Assembly (NCBI RefSeq): GCF_007655005.1
Contig: NZ_SZVW01000005.1
Location: 1 to 64,000 of the forward strand
Source of the DNA: Streptomyces tibetensis
GTDB taxonomy: Bacteria; Actinomycetota; Actinomycetes; Streptomycetales; Streptomycetaceae
Direction of reading: 5' to 3'
Length of the DNA: 64,000 nt
Shown: positions 16,555 to 26,325 of the stretch, in pieces
Layout: the number at the start of each line of letters is the position of its first letter
How positions within the stretch are numbered: position 1 is the first letter of the stretch
Notes under the pieces: generated by a model
Told to the model about the DNA's origin: nothing
What the model saw: only the letters and a program-made list of their open reading frames with translations
Databases searched by the model: none
Program-made: the position numbers and the translations under genes

Positions 16555-17085
16555 TCACTCCGGCCGCTCCAGCACCTCGACGGCCTCCCGCAGCCAGGCC
16601 CGTTCCGCCTCGCCCGTCGCCCGGGCCACGCGCAGCATGCCCTGGCGGAACAGGTCGTCCGCCTCCTCGGCGCGGACCGGTCTGCCGGAGTCGTAGAAGA
16701 AGCTCGTCGGCGCATCGAGGAAGTCCAGCCGGCGGCGCAGCACCGCGGCCTGCTCGTGCCGGTCGGGCAGGTGGCGAAGGAACGCGAGGACCGTGTTGAA
16801 GCGGACGTGGTCGGTGATCTCGGTCTGCTTGGGGTCGCGCAGCCGCGCCAGCAGTTCCTCCCTGCCCTTCGCCGTCAGAGCGAGGATCCGGCGCGGGGCC
16901 GCGCTCGCACCCGGCTCGGTGCGCTGGTCGAGCAGGCCCGCCGTGGTGAGCCGGGTGATCGCCGGGTAGAGCGCGCCGTCGCTCACCGGCCGGACATGCC
17001 CGGTCAGCGCCTTGATGCGTTCCTTCAACTCATAGCCGTGCAGCGGCTGCTCGGCCAGGAAGCCCAGGATCGACAGCTCCAGCAT
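16555..17085 (-). CDS. PadR family transcriptional regulator
   Basis: 176 aa. The N-terminal winged helix contains the PadR signature (MLELSILGFLAEQPLHGYELKERI...GALYPAITRLTTAGLL), followed by a C-terminal dimerisation helix bundle of the Vir_act_alpha_C type. ATG 17085 is preceded by AAGGAGG at ideal spacing. It is divergent from the MATE exporter, and the 105 bp between them hold a double palindrome (17134-17163). By analogy with LmrR/PadR pairs, this repressor should be released by the compound the exporter removes. Confidence 0.9.
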   Translation of the reverse strand: MLELSILGFLAEQPLHGYELKERIKALTGHVRPVSDGALYPAITRLTTAGLLDQRTEPGASAAPRRILALTAKGREELLARLRDPKQTEITDHVRFNTVLAFLRHLPDRHEQAAVLRRRLDFLDAPTSFFYDSGRPVRAEEADDLFRQGMLRVARATGEAERAWLREAVEVLERPE

Positions 17086-17133
17086 GGTCCTCCTTGCGGG
17101 TGGTCGACACCGCATGCTACCTCTTAACGAGCT

Positions 17134-17163
17134 ACCTCGAATCGAGATAGCTCGAATCGAGGT
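17134..17163. promoter_or_regulatory. Double-palindrome operator between PadR and MATE genes
   Basis: Two identical CTCGAATCGAG sites (17136-17146 and 17151-17161), centres 15 bp apart, flanked by ACC and GGT so the whole 30 bp is a near-perfect inverted repeat. It lies midway between the divergent starts. It is the likely binding site for two PadR dimers or one dimer pair, controlling both genes. Confidence 0.75.
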
Positions 17164-17190
17164 TCACCAGGCCTCAGGGGGACCGCCACC

Positions 17191-18513
17191 GTGAACACCC
17201 ACCGCATGCAGCTCCTGCTGCTCGCTCGCCCCGTCTACTTCTCACTCCTCGCCTCGGTCGCCGCCGGGATCGTCAACACCGTCTGGGTCGCCCGGCTGGG
17301 GGGTCCGGCCGTGGCCGCCGTGGCCGTGGCGACCAGCACGGAGAACGTGCTGCTCGGTGTCGCGCTGATCTTCGGCTCCGGCACCACCGTGCTGGTCGCC
17401 CACGCCCGGGGCGCCCGTGATCCGGGGGCCGTACGGGCCGCCGTGCGGGGTGGCTGGGCGCTGTGGGCGCTGGTGACACCCCCGGTGGTGGCGGGCGGCC
17501 TGCTCGCCCGCGAACCGCTGGCCCGGCTGGTACTGGGAGGGGCCGACGGCGCCGCCCTCCCACTCGCCGTCGCCTACTTCACGCTCTCCATGCCGGGCAT
17601 GGCCGTCTTCTTCGCCCAGCAACTCGTCGACGGCCTCCTCAAGGGCACCGGCGACACCCGCACCCCGATGCGGCTCGCGCTGCTGGCCAACGGCCTGATC
17701 CTGGTCCTGGACCCGCTCTTCGTCCATCTCCACGGCGTCCGGGGCGCCGCGGCCGCCACAGTGCTGTCCCGGTGCGTGGCCCTCGGGGCGGGACTCCTGG
17801 CGCTGCGCCGCAACACCCTGCTGCGCACGGCCCGCCGGGCCGAGCCGGGGGAGACCGTGGCGCTCTCCCTGCGCCGGACGCTGACGACCGGCCTGCCGAT
17901 GTCCTCCGACTTCACCGTCCGGCAGACGGGCGCCCTGGTCCTGGTCGCGATCGTGGCCCGGCTCGGCGTGACGGCCGTAGCCGCGTACGCGATCGCGTAC
18001 AAGGCCATGTACGTGGCGACCATGGCCTTCTACGCCGTCCGCCAGGCCGCCGCCATCCACACCGCCCACACGCGCGGGGCGGGGCGTGACGCACGGTGGG
18101 CGATCGGGAGGCAGGCCGTGCTCCTCTCCGCGGCCCTCGGCCTCACCGCGGCCGTGCTGCTGGCCGCCGGCGCCCCCTGGATCATGGCCGCCCTCGGCGC
18201 CGGACCCGCGGTCGCGCACGAGGGTGTGCTGTTCCTGCGCTGCGTCGGGCCCTACCTCGTGCTGATGGCGTGTCTGATCGCGCTGGGCGGTGTCTTCGAG
18301 GGCGGCGGTGACGCCCCTGCGCTGCTGCGCGTCACCGTGCTCGGGACGGTGGTCCAGCTTGTGCTCGCGTACGGACTGACGGGGCTCGGGCTGTACGGGG
18401 TGTGCCTGGCGTCGGCGTGCGCGGCGGCTGTGCAGTGCGCCCTGGTGGGGCTGCTGTTCCGGCGGGTCCCGGTTCAGGAGGAGACGGGGGTCTCGTCCGT
18501 CCGGGCCGGCTGA
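17191..18513 (+). CDS. MATE family efflux transporter
   Basis: 440 aa, twelve predicted membrane helices in two homologous halves. Family features include the N-terminal PVYFSLLASVAAGIVNTVWVARLG segment and the internal repeat GLPMSSDFTVRQTGALVLVAIVARLG starting the second half. It is probably a Na+- or H+-coupled exporter of toxic or secondary-metabolite compounds. The GTG start has AGGGGG upstream. Its last 40 bp overlap, tail to tail, the 3' end of the convergent membrane glycosyltransferase gene. Confidence 0.88.
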   Translation: MNTHRMQLLLLARPVYFSLLASVAAGIVNTVWVARLGGPAVAAVAVATSTENVLLGVALIFGSGTTVLVAHARGARDPGAVRAAVRGGWALWALVTPPVVAGGLLAREPLARLVLGGADGAALPLAVAYFTLSMPGMAVFFAQQLVDGLLKGTGDTRTPMRLALLANGLILVLDPLFVHLHGVRGAAAATVLSRCVALGAGLLALRRNTLLRTARRAEPGETVALSLRRTLTTGLPMSSDFTVRQTGALVLVAIVARLGVTAVAAYAIAYKAMYVATMAFYAVRQAAAIHTAHTRGAGRDARWAIGRQAVLLSAALGLTAAVLLAAGAPWIMAALGAGPAVAHEGVLFLRCVGPYLVLMACLIALGGVFEGGGDAPALLRVTVLGTVVQLVLAYGLTGLGLYGVCLASACAAAVQCALVGLLFRRVPVQEETGVSSVRAG

Positions 18514-19712
18514 GAGGGCACGGGGGCGGGCGGGGTGACGGGCGGTACGGTCGCCCGCCACAGGGCCCGGGCCGCGATCAGCGTGGCGGCCACCAGGAGG
18601 CCGTTGCGCAGGAAGAGCAGGGTCAGGCCGAGGCCGTTGCTGGCCACGACGTCGGCGAAGTAGAACGGGAACTCCAGCACCGTCACGAAGCACGCGACCA
18701 GCACCAGGGCGACCGGCAGCCGCATCCGGCTGCCGGGGAAGTACAGGCACACCGCCGCGAGCCCCACCAGCCACACCATGTACTGGGGGCTGATCACCCG
18801 GCTGGTGGTGGTGAACATCAGCACCGCCACGAAGGCCGCGTCGGCGAACGTGTGCTCCTCGAAGCGCCGCGCCAGCAGCCGCCACAGCACCAGCCAGCCG
18901 AAGGCCGCCCCCGTCAGGAACAGCGCGCCGGTGCTCACCTCGCTCACATACGGCCCGAGGAACTCGATCGAGCCGTAGTTCAGCAGCACCGAGCCCTGCC
19001 AGCCGAAGTGCCGGGCGACATGGAAGACCAGCGCGCCCAGCGACTCGACCTCGGTGCCCCGGTCGCGCTGGAACGTCAGGAAGGCGAACGCGCCGGGCAT
19101 GGTCAGCGCGAACGCGCCGGTCACCGCGATGCCGGTCAGCAGGGCCGACACCCAGGCGCTGCGCCGGCGGGCGGCCAGGAGCAGCATCGCCGGCCAGACC
19201 TTCAGCAGCGCGCCGAAGGCGGCCAGGGCGCCCATGGCCCTCGGGTGCCGGGCGCCCGCGAGCAGCGCGGCCATGGCCACCGCCGTGACCATCACGTCGT
19301 AGCGGGCGTACACCGTCGGCCCGAGCAGCGGTACGCCGATCACCCACACCCAGGCGCCGCGCAGCGACCGGCCCGGGCGGCGTCCCGCGTACGCCATGAG
19401 GGCCAGCACGGCCAGGTCGGTGACGCAGACCAGCACGAAGAAGGCCGTCGCGTAGTCCAGGAAGGGCAGCAGGCCGGGGGAGAGGATCGCCAGCGCGGCG
19501 GCGGGCGGGTACTGCCAGGTGACGTCGGCCAGCGGGAAGGTCCCGGTGCTCAGCACGTGGTACCAGCCCTGGTAGATCACGTGGACGTCGCTCGTGACGT
19601 CCGGGCCCGGGAAGACGTACACCTTCAGGACGAACAGCAGCAGCACCAGCCTCGTGAGACACCAGACCACCGGCAGCCATGCCAGGGACCGCCTCGTGCC
19701 CGTCGTCTTCAC
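18474..19712 (-). CDS. Polytopic GT-C mannosyltransferase-like protein (DUF2029/GT87, PimE-like)
   Basis: 412 aa with about ten membrane helices. The DUF2029/GT87 family includes PimE, which adds alpha-1,2-mannose from polyprenyl-phosphomannose to PIMs on the outer side of the membrane. WQYPPAAA and YARYDVMVTA sit where the GT-C family keeps its catalytic aspartates, and DVHVIYQGW in the first loop fits the family. The GTG at 19712 has AGGGA upstream. Next to pimB' (divergent), a part in phosphatidylinositol mannoside or related glycolipid assembly is likely, but the acceptor is not shown by sequence. Confidence 0.75.
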   Translation of the reverse strand: MKTTGTRRSLAWLPVVWCLTRLVLLLFVLKVYVFPGPDVTSDVHVIYQGWYHVLSTGTFPLADVTWQYPPAAALAILSPGLLPFLDYATAFFVLVCVTDLAVLALMAYAGRRPGRSLRGAWVWVIGVPLLGPTVYARYDVMVTAVAMAALLAGARHPRAMGALAAFGALLKVWPAMLLLAARRRSAWVSALLTGIAVTGAFALTMPGAFAFLTFQRDRGTEVESLGALVFHVARHFGWQGSVLLNYGSIEFLGPYVSEVSTGALFLTGAAFGWLVLWRLLARRFEEHTFADAAFVAVLMFTTTSRVISPQYMVWLVGLAAVCLYFPGSRMRLPVALVLVACFVTVLEFPFYFADVVASNGLGLTLLFLRNGLLVAATLIAARALWRATVPPVTPPAPVPSQPARTDETPVSS

Positions 19713-19829
19713 GTGATCCCTGCCCGTTCGCGCGCGGTGTTGATGAGGCCATGATGGGCCCGCAGGCTGTGAGCGTGCCATATGTGCTTCCGCACAGGGC
19801 CGTGAGGGCGGTTCGGTAGGGTCGACGGC

Positions 19830-20972
19830 GTGCGCAAGACCCTGATCGTGACGAACGACTTTCCGCCCCGGCCCGGGGGCATCCAGGCGTTTCTGCACAA
19901 CATGGCGCTGCGGCTGGACCCGCAGCAGCTGGTCGTCTACGCCTCGACCTGGAAGCGGACCCGGGAGGGCGTCGAGGCGACCCGCGCCTTCGACGCCGAG
20001 CAGCCCTTCACCGTCGTACGCGACCGTACGACCATGCTGCTGCCGACGCCCGGCGCCACCCGGAGGGCCGTCGGCCTGCTGCGGGAGCACGGGTGCACCT
20101 CGGTGTGGTTCGGGGCGGCGGCCCCGCTCGGCCTGATGGCCCCGGCGCTGCGCGGCGCGGGCGCCGAGCGGCTGGTCGCCACCACGCACGGCCACGAGGC
20201 CGGCTGGGCCCAGCTGCCCGCCGCCCGGCAGCTGCTGCGCCGGATCGGCGACGCCACGGACACGATCACCTACCTCGGCGAGTACACCCGCTCGCGCATC
20301 GCCTCCGCCCTGACCCCCGAGGCGGCCGCCCGGATGGCGCAGCTGCCGCCCGGCGTCGACGAGAAGACCTTCCACCCCGGCTCGGGCGGCGAGGAGGTCC
20401 GGGCCCGGCTGGGCCTGACGGACCGCCCGGTGGTGGTGTGCGTCTCCCGGCTGGTCCGGCGCAAGGGGCAGGACACCCTGATCCGGGCCATGCCCCGCAT
20501 CCTCGCGGCCGAGCCCGACACCGTCCTGCTGATCGTCGGCGGCGGCCCCTACGAGCAGGACCTGCGGCGGCTCGCGCACGAGAGCGGCGTCGCCGCCGCC
20601 GTCCGCTTCACCGGCGCCGTGCCCTGGTCGGAGCTGCCCGCCCACTACGGCGCCGGCGACGTCTTCGCGATGCCCTGTCGCACCCGCCGCGGCGGCCTCG
20701 ACGTCGAGGGCCTCGGCATCGTCTACCTGGAGGCCTCGGCGACGGGCCTCCCGGTCGTCGCCGGCGACTCGGGCGGCGCCCCGGACGCGGTCCTGGACGG
20801 CGAGACGGGCTGGGTGGTGCGCGGCGGCTCCCCGCAGGAGGCCGCCGACCGCATCACCGTCCTCTTGGGCGACGCGGAACTGCGCCGCAGGATGGGCGAG
20901 CGGGGCCGCGAATGGGTCGAGGAGAAGTGGCGCTGGGACCTGCTGGCAGAGCACCTGAAGAACTTGCTGTAG
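19830..20972 (+). CDS. pimB': GDP-mannose-dependent alpha-(1-6)-phosphatidylinositol monomannoside mannosyltransferase (PimB')
   Basis: 380 aa GT-B enzyme of family GT4, the same length as characterised corynebacterial PimB'. The N-terminal domain has DFPPRPGGIQ. The C-terminal nucleotide-sugar site includes SRLVRRKGQDTLIRAMP and the E-x7-E motif in EGLGIVYLEASATGLPVVAG. It adds the second mannose of PIM on the cytosolic face. TAGGGT at 19817-19822 ends 7 nt before the GTG and no Shine-Dalgarno exists, so the mRNA is probably leaderless. The syntenic gene in M. tuberculosis is Rv2188c, next to fadD15 as here. Confidence 0.88.
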   Translation: MRKTLIVTNDFPPRPGGIQAFLHNMALRLDPQQLVVYASTWKRTREGVEATRAFDAEQPFTVVRDRTTMLLPTPGATRRAVGLLREHGCTSVWFGAAAPLGLMAPALRGAGAERLVATTHGHEAGWAQLPAARQLLRRIGDATDTITYLGEYTRSRIASALTPEAAARMAQLPPGVDEKTFHPGSGGEEVRARLGLTDRPVVVCVSRLVRRKGQDTLIRAMPRILAAEPDTVLLIVGGGPYEQDLRRLAHESGVAAAVRFTGAVPWSELPAHYGAGDVFAMPCRTRRGGLDVEGLGIVYLEASATGLPVVAGDSGGAPDAVLDGETGWVVRGGSPQEAADRITVLLGDAELRRRMGERGREWVEEKWRWDLLAEHLKNLL

Positions 20973-20988
20973 AGCAGTCTGCCTTCTC

Positions 20989-21045
20989 GGGGGCGCGGGG
21001 AACTGCGCGATCAACCACGAACGACCCGCACCCGCCCACGAACAA
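20989..21045 (+). repeat. Streptomyces intergenic repeat, copy 2
   Basis: GGGGCGCGGGGAACTGCGC followed by GATCAACCACGAACGACCCGC. Same element as at 2034 and 29230, here 16 bp after the pimB' stop. Confidence 0.75.
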
Positions 21046-21064
21046 TCAAGCCCCACCCCACTAG

Positions 21065-22735
<1,671 letters not shown>

Positions 22736-22780
22736 CCGACCGGCGAGGGGCGCACCACGTGGAGGCCGGCCCCGCGAGAG

Positions 22781-24577
22781 TCACTTCGCGTAGATCGCCT
22801 CGATCTCGTGCGCGTAGTCCTTCGCCACCACGTTGCGCTTCAGCTTCAGCGACGGCGTCAGGTGGCCCGACTCCTCCGTGAACTGGGAGTTCAGAATGCG
22901 GAACTTCCGCACCGATTCCGCCTTCGACACCGCGGCGTTGCCGTCGTCGATCGCCGCCTGGATCGCGGCCAGCAGGTCCGGGTCCTCGCTCAGCGACGCC
23001 GCGGTGGCACCCGCCGGCTTGCCGTGGTCGGAGCACCAACGGCCCAGGAACTCCTCGTCGATGGTGATCAGCGCGCCCACGAACGGCCGCCCGTCGCCCA
23101 CCACCATGCACTCCGCGACCAGCGCGTGCGCCCGGATGCGGTCCTCGATCACGGCCGGGGCGACGTTCTTGCCGCCCGCGGTGACGATGATCTCCTTCTT
23201 GCGGCCGGTGATCCTGAGGTAGCCGTCCTCGTCGAGGGTGCCGATGTCACCGGTGTGGAACCAGCCGTCGGCCAGCGCCTCGGCGGTCGCGCCGGGGTTG
23301 TTCCAGTACTCCTTGAACAGGTGCTCGCCGTGCAGCAGCACCTCGCCGTCGTCGGCGATGCGCACCACCGAGCCGGGCAGCGGCTGGCCGACCGTGCCGA
23401 TCTTCTGCCGGTCCCAGGGGTTGAACGCGGTGGCCGCGCAGGACTCCGTCAGGCCGTAGCCCTCCAGCACCGTGAAGCCGATGCCGCGGAAGAAGTGGCC
23501 GAGGCGCTCGCCGAGCGGGGCGCCGCCGGAGATGGCGTACTCGCCCCGGCCGCCGAGGACCGCGCGGAGTTTGCTGTAGACGAGCTTGTCGAACGTCTTG
23601 TACTTGATCTTCAGGCCGAGCGACGGGCCCGAGGGGGTGTCCAGCGCCTTGCTGTAGGCGATCGCGGTGTCGGCGGCCTTGTCGAAGATCTTGCCCTTGC
23701 CGTCCGCCTGGGCCTTGGCGCGCGCCGAGTTGTAGACCTTCTCGAAGACGCGCGGCACACCGAGGATCAGCGTCGGACGGAACGCGGCCAGCTCGTCGGT
23801 GAGGTCCTTGATGTCCGGGACCGTGCCCAGTTTGATCGGCGCCATCATGGGCGCGATCTGCACCAGCCGGCCGAAGACGTGCGCGAGCGGCAGGAAGAGC
23901 AGCACCGAGCACTCGCCCGTGCGGAACAGCGGACGCAGCCGCTCGACGATGTTGCCGCACTCGGCGAAGAAGCTGCGGTGGGTGAGCACACAGCCCTTGG
24001 GGCGGCCGGTGGTGCCGGAGGTGTAGACGATGGTCGCCGGGTCGTCGGCCTTGGCGAACGAGCCGCGCTCCTCGACCGTCTCGTCGGTGACGTCCTGGCC
24101 GAGCCGGCCCAGCTCGTCGATGCCGCCGCCGTCGATCTGCCACACGTGCTTGAGCGCCGGAAGCCGGTCGCGCACCGACTCGATCGCGGCCGAGTGGGCG
24201 TCCGACTCCACGACACAGGCGGTCGCGCCCGAATCGCCGAGGATCCACTGCACCTGCTCCGCCGAACTGGTCTCGTACACCGGCACGGTCACCGCGCCCG
24301 CGCTCCAGATCGCGAAGTCCAGCAGCGTCCACTCGTAACGGGTGCGGGACATCAGACCCACCCGGTCGCCCGGCTGTACCCCGGCGGCGATCAGCCCCTT
24401 CGCCGCCGTGTGCACCTCGGCGAGGAACGTGGTGGCCGTGACGTCCTGCCAGCTGCCGCCGACCTTGCGGGCGATGACGGCGACGTCCGGGTGCTGCGCG
24501 GCGTTTCTGCGGACGATGTCGGTCAGATTTCCGTCCGCAGGGACCTCGTACAAAGCCGGAAGGCTGAACTCGCGCAA
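22781..24577 (-). CDS. Long-chain fatty-acid-CoA ligase (FadD15-like)
   Basis: 598 aa adenylate-forming enzyme. Motifs in order: YTSGTTGRPKG (AMP/P-loop), YGLTESCAATAFN, GWFHTGDIG, RITGRKKEIIVTAGGKNV and the C-terminal catalytic Lys in LTPSLKLKRN. It activates long-chain fatty acids to acyl-CoA at the membrane. The start is TTG 24577 with GAGGAG 10 nt upstream; no ATG or GTG gives a better N-terminus. The 297-bp region in front, shared with the divergent phosphoesterase gene, carries a TetR-type palindrome. Counterpart of Rv2187 in the conserved actinobacterial block. Confidence 0.93.
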   Translation of the reverse strand: MREFSLPALYEVPADGNLTDIVRRNAAQHPDVAVIARKVGGSWQDVTATTFLAEVHTAAKGLIAAGVQPGDRVGLMSRTRYEWTLLDFAIWSAGAVTVPVYETSSAEQVQWILGDSGATACVVESDAHSAAIESVRDRLPALKHVWQIDGGGIDELGRLGQDVTDETVEERGSFAKADDPATIVYTSGTTGRPKGCVLTHRSFFAECGNIVERLRPLFRTGECSVLLFLPLAHVFGRLVQIAPMMAPIKLGTVPDIKDLTDELAAFRPTLILGVPRVFEKVYNSARAKAQADGKGKIFDKAADTAIAYSKALDTPSGPSLGLKIKYKTFDKLVYSKLRAVLGGRGEYAISGGAPLGERLGHFFRGIGFTVLEGYGLTESCAATAFNPWDRQKIGTVGQPLPGSVVRIADDGEVLLHGEHLFKEYWNNPGATAEALADGWFHTGDIGTLDEDGYLRITGRKKEIIVTAGGKNVAPAVIEDRIRAHALVAECMVVGDGRPFVGALITIDEEFLGRWCSDHGKPAGATAASLSEDPDLLAAIQAAIDDGNAAVSKAESVRKFRILNSQFTEESGHLTPSLKLKRNVVAKDYAHEIEAIYAK

Positions 24578-24800
24578 GACTGCTGCTCCTCATAGGGCGC
24601 CGGCGCCACGACGGTGTGTGCTGCGACGGTGCGGTCCAAGGCTCGGGGAAGTGCTCGCGCATTCACTTGTTGAAATGCAGAGCACGACTGGACTGGCCGG
24701 ACGTTACCCGCCGGTATGGCTTCTACGACAGGGGGTCCCGTCGAGATGTTCGCTGCGTCACACACTTGGGTATTCCTTTGCGCACAGTAGTCCACCTGCT

Positions 24801-24817
24801 AACTGACTGGCCAGTAA
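24801..24817. promoter_or_regulatory. TetR-type palindromic site between fadD15-like and phosphoesterase genes
   Basis: AACTGACTGGCCAGTAA contains the perfect palindrome ACTGGCCAGT (24806-24815). It differs by one base over 15 (AACTGACTGG-C/T-CAGT) from the site in front of the ABC-type operon at 57243. Acyl-CoA-responsive TetR repressors often bind sites of this kind, so control of the ligase gene is plausible. Confidence 0.5.
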
Positions 24818-24874
24818 CCGCAGGTAGGGCCGCCACTGTTCACAACCGCAGCGCGCGACCTACGCTTGATCGTC

Positions 24875-25672
24875 ATGGCACCCACACCAGCCGGCAACCA
24901 CCGGACGCGCGTACACGTGGTCAGCGACGTGCACGGCAACGCCCGCGACCTGGCCAGGGCCGGCGAGGGTGCCGACGCCCTGATCTGCCTGGGCGACCTC
25001 GTCCTCTTCCTCGACTACGCCGACCACTCGCGCGGCATCTTCCCCGACCTGTTCGGCGTCGAGAACGCCGACCGCATCGTCGCGCTGCGCACCGCCCGCC
25101 GCTTCGAGGAGGCCCGGGTGTTCGGGGCCGAGCTGTGGGCCGGCCTCCAGGGCGACCGCGCCACGGTGATCGAGAAGGCGGTGCGCAAGCAGTACGCCGA
25201 GCTGTTCAGCGCCTTCCCCACTCCTACGTACGCCACCTACGGCAACGTCGACATGCCGACCCTGTGGCGGGAGTACGCGGGCCCCGGCACGACCGTCCTC
25301 GACGGTGAGCGCGTCGAGATCGGCGGCCGGGTCTTCGGCTTCGTCGGCGGCGGCCTGCGCACGCCGATGCGGACGCCGTACGAGATCAGCGACGAGGAGT
25401 ACGCGGCGAAGATCGAGGCCGTGGGCGAGGTCGACGTGCTCTGCACCCACATCCCGCCCGAGGTCCCCGAGCTGGTCTACGACACCGTCGCCCGCCGTTT
25501 CGAACGCGGCAGCCGGGCCCTGCTGGACGCCATCCGCCGCACCCGGCCCCGTTACTCCCTCTTCGGGCACGTCCACCAGCCGCTGGTGCGACGGATGCGG
25601 ATCGGGGCGACCGAGTGCGTGAACGTGGGGCACTTCGCGGGCAGCGGGACGCCCTGGGCACTGGAGTGGTGA
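24875..25672 (+). CDS. Metallophosphoesterase
   Basis: 265 aa, calcineurin-like phosphoesterase. All metal-binding blocks are present in order: SDVHGN (18-23 region), LGDLVLF, YGNVDMP, CTHIPPE and FGHVHQP. The substrate cannot be told; related enzymes hydrolyse cyclic nucleotides, phosphoproteins or lipid-linked pyrophosphates. ATG 24875 is preferred to the upstream TTG: TACGCT at 24861-24866 followed by 8 nt fits a leaderless start, with TTCACA at 24839-24844 as a possible -35. Confidence 0.85.
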   Translation: MAPTPAGNHRTRVHVVSDVHGNARDLARAGEGADALICLGDLVLFLDYADHSRGIFPDLFGVENADRIVALRTARRFEEARVFGAELWAGLQGDRATVIEKAVRKQYAELFSAFPTPTYATYGNVDMPTLWREYAGPGTTVLDGERVEIGGRVFGFVGGGLRTPMRTPYEISDEEYAAKIEAVGEVDVLCTHIPPEVPELVYDTVARRFERGSRALLDAIRRTRPRYSLFGHVHQPLVRRMRIGATECVNVGHFAGSGTPWALEW

Positions 25673-25779
25673 GGACGCCCCAGGTCGGGTGAGATCCGCG
25701 GGTCCCCCTCGCGGTAGCCTTCACGCTGCGCACTCGTGCGCACGACTCATACCGGCCCGCATCTGGAGGAGCCACGGCG

Positions 25780-26217
25780 ATGGCGGAACACACCAGCTCG
25801 AGCATCACCATCGAGGCGGCCCCGGCCGACGTCATGGCGGTCATCGCCGATTTCGCCCGCTACCCGGACTGGACCGGCGAGGTGAAGGAGGCGGAGGTCC
25901 TCAAGACCGACGCCCAGGGCCGCGCCGAGCAGGTCCGCCTCGTCATGGACGCGGGCGCGATCAAGGACGACCAGGTCCTCGGATACACCTGGACCGGCGA
26001 GAACGAGGTGTCCTGGACGCTGGTGAAGTCCCAGATGCTGCGTTCCCTGGACGGCTCGTACGTCCTCAAGCCGTCCGGCGCGGGCGGCACGGAGGTCACC
26101 TACCTGCTGACCGTGGACGTCAAGATCCCCATGCTCGGCATGATCAAGCGCAAGGCGGAGAAGGTCATCATCGACCGGGCGCTGGCGGGGCTGAAGAAGC
26201 GGGTCGAGTCTGCCTGA
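25780..26217 (+). CDS. SRPBCC (START-like) lipid-binding family protein
   Basis: 145 aa, one helix-grip fold domain of the polyketide cyclase/dehydrase group. The N-terminal SSITIEAAPADVMAVIADFARYPDWTGEV is the family signature. A large hydrophobic pocket is expected; no catalytic residues are evident. GGAGGAG stands 8 nt before the ATG. The M. tuberculosis counterpart (Rv2185c) lies beside the same ArsA-like and FadD15 neighbours, so a role in carrying or sensing a lipid made by this locus is a reasonable guess. Confidence 0.87.
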   Translation: MAEHTSSSITIEAAPADVMAVIADFARYPDWTGEVKEAEVLKTDAQGRAEQVRLVMDAGAIKDDQVLGYTWTGENEVSWTLVKSQMLRSLDGSYVLKPSGAGGTEVTYLLTVDVKIPMLGMIKRKAEKVIIDRALAGLKKRVESA

Positions 26218-26230
26218 TCGCATGGCGCCG

Positions 26231-26300
26231 CCGGGGCACCCGCGCATGGTTCGGTGCGGGCGCACCATGGTCGCTCGCGCCGTTCCCCGCGCCCCTTCAG
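26231..26300 (-). repeat. Streptomyces intergenic repeat, copy 3 (inverted, diverged)
   Basis: Read on the minus strand it begins GGGGCGCGGGGAACGGCGC and continues GAGCGACCATGG, the same family as copies at 2034, 20989 and 29230 but in the opposite orientation. A hairpin-forming stretch (ATGGTTCGGTGCGGGCGCACCAT) follows in part. It lies just 3' of the SRPBCC gene. Confidence 0.55.
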
Positions 26301-26325
26301 GGCGTCTGGGTTAGCGTTCATCCCC

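Noticed and set aside
26254..26325. Upstream start for the ArsA-like ATPase
   Set aside because: The added residues overlap the dispersed repeat and the TAGCGT box; ATG 26326 gives the P-loop at the usual distance from the N-terminus.
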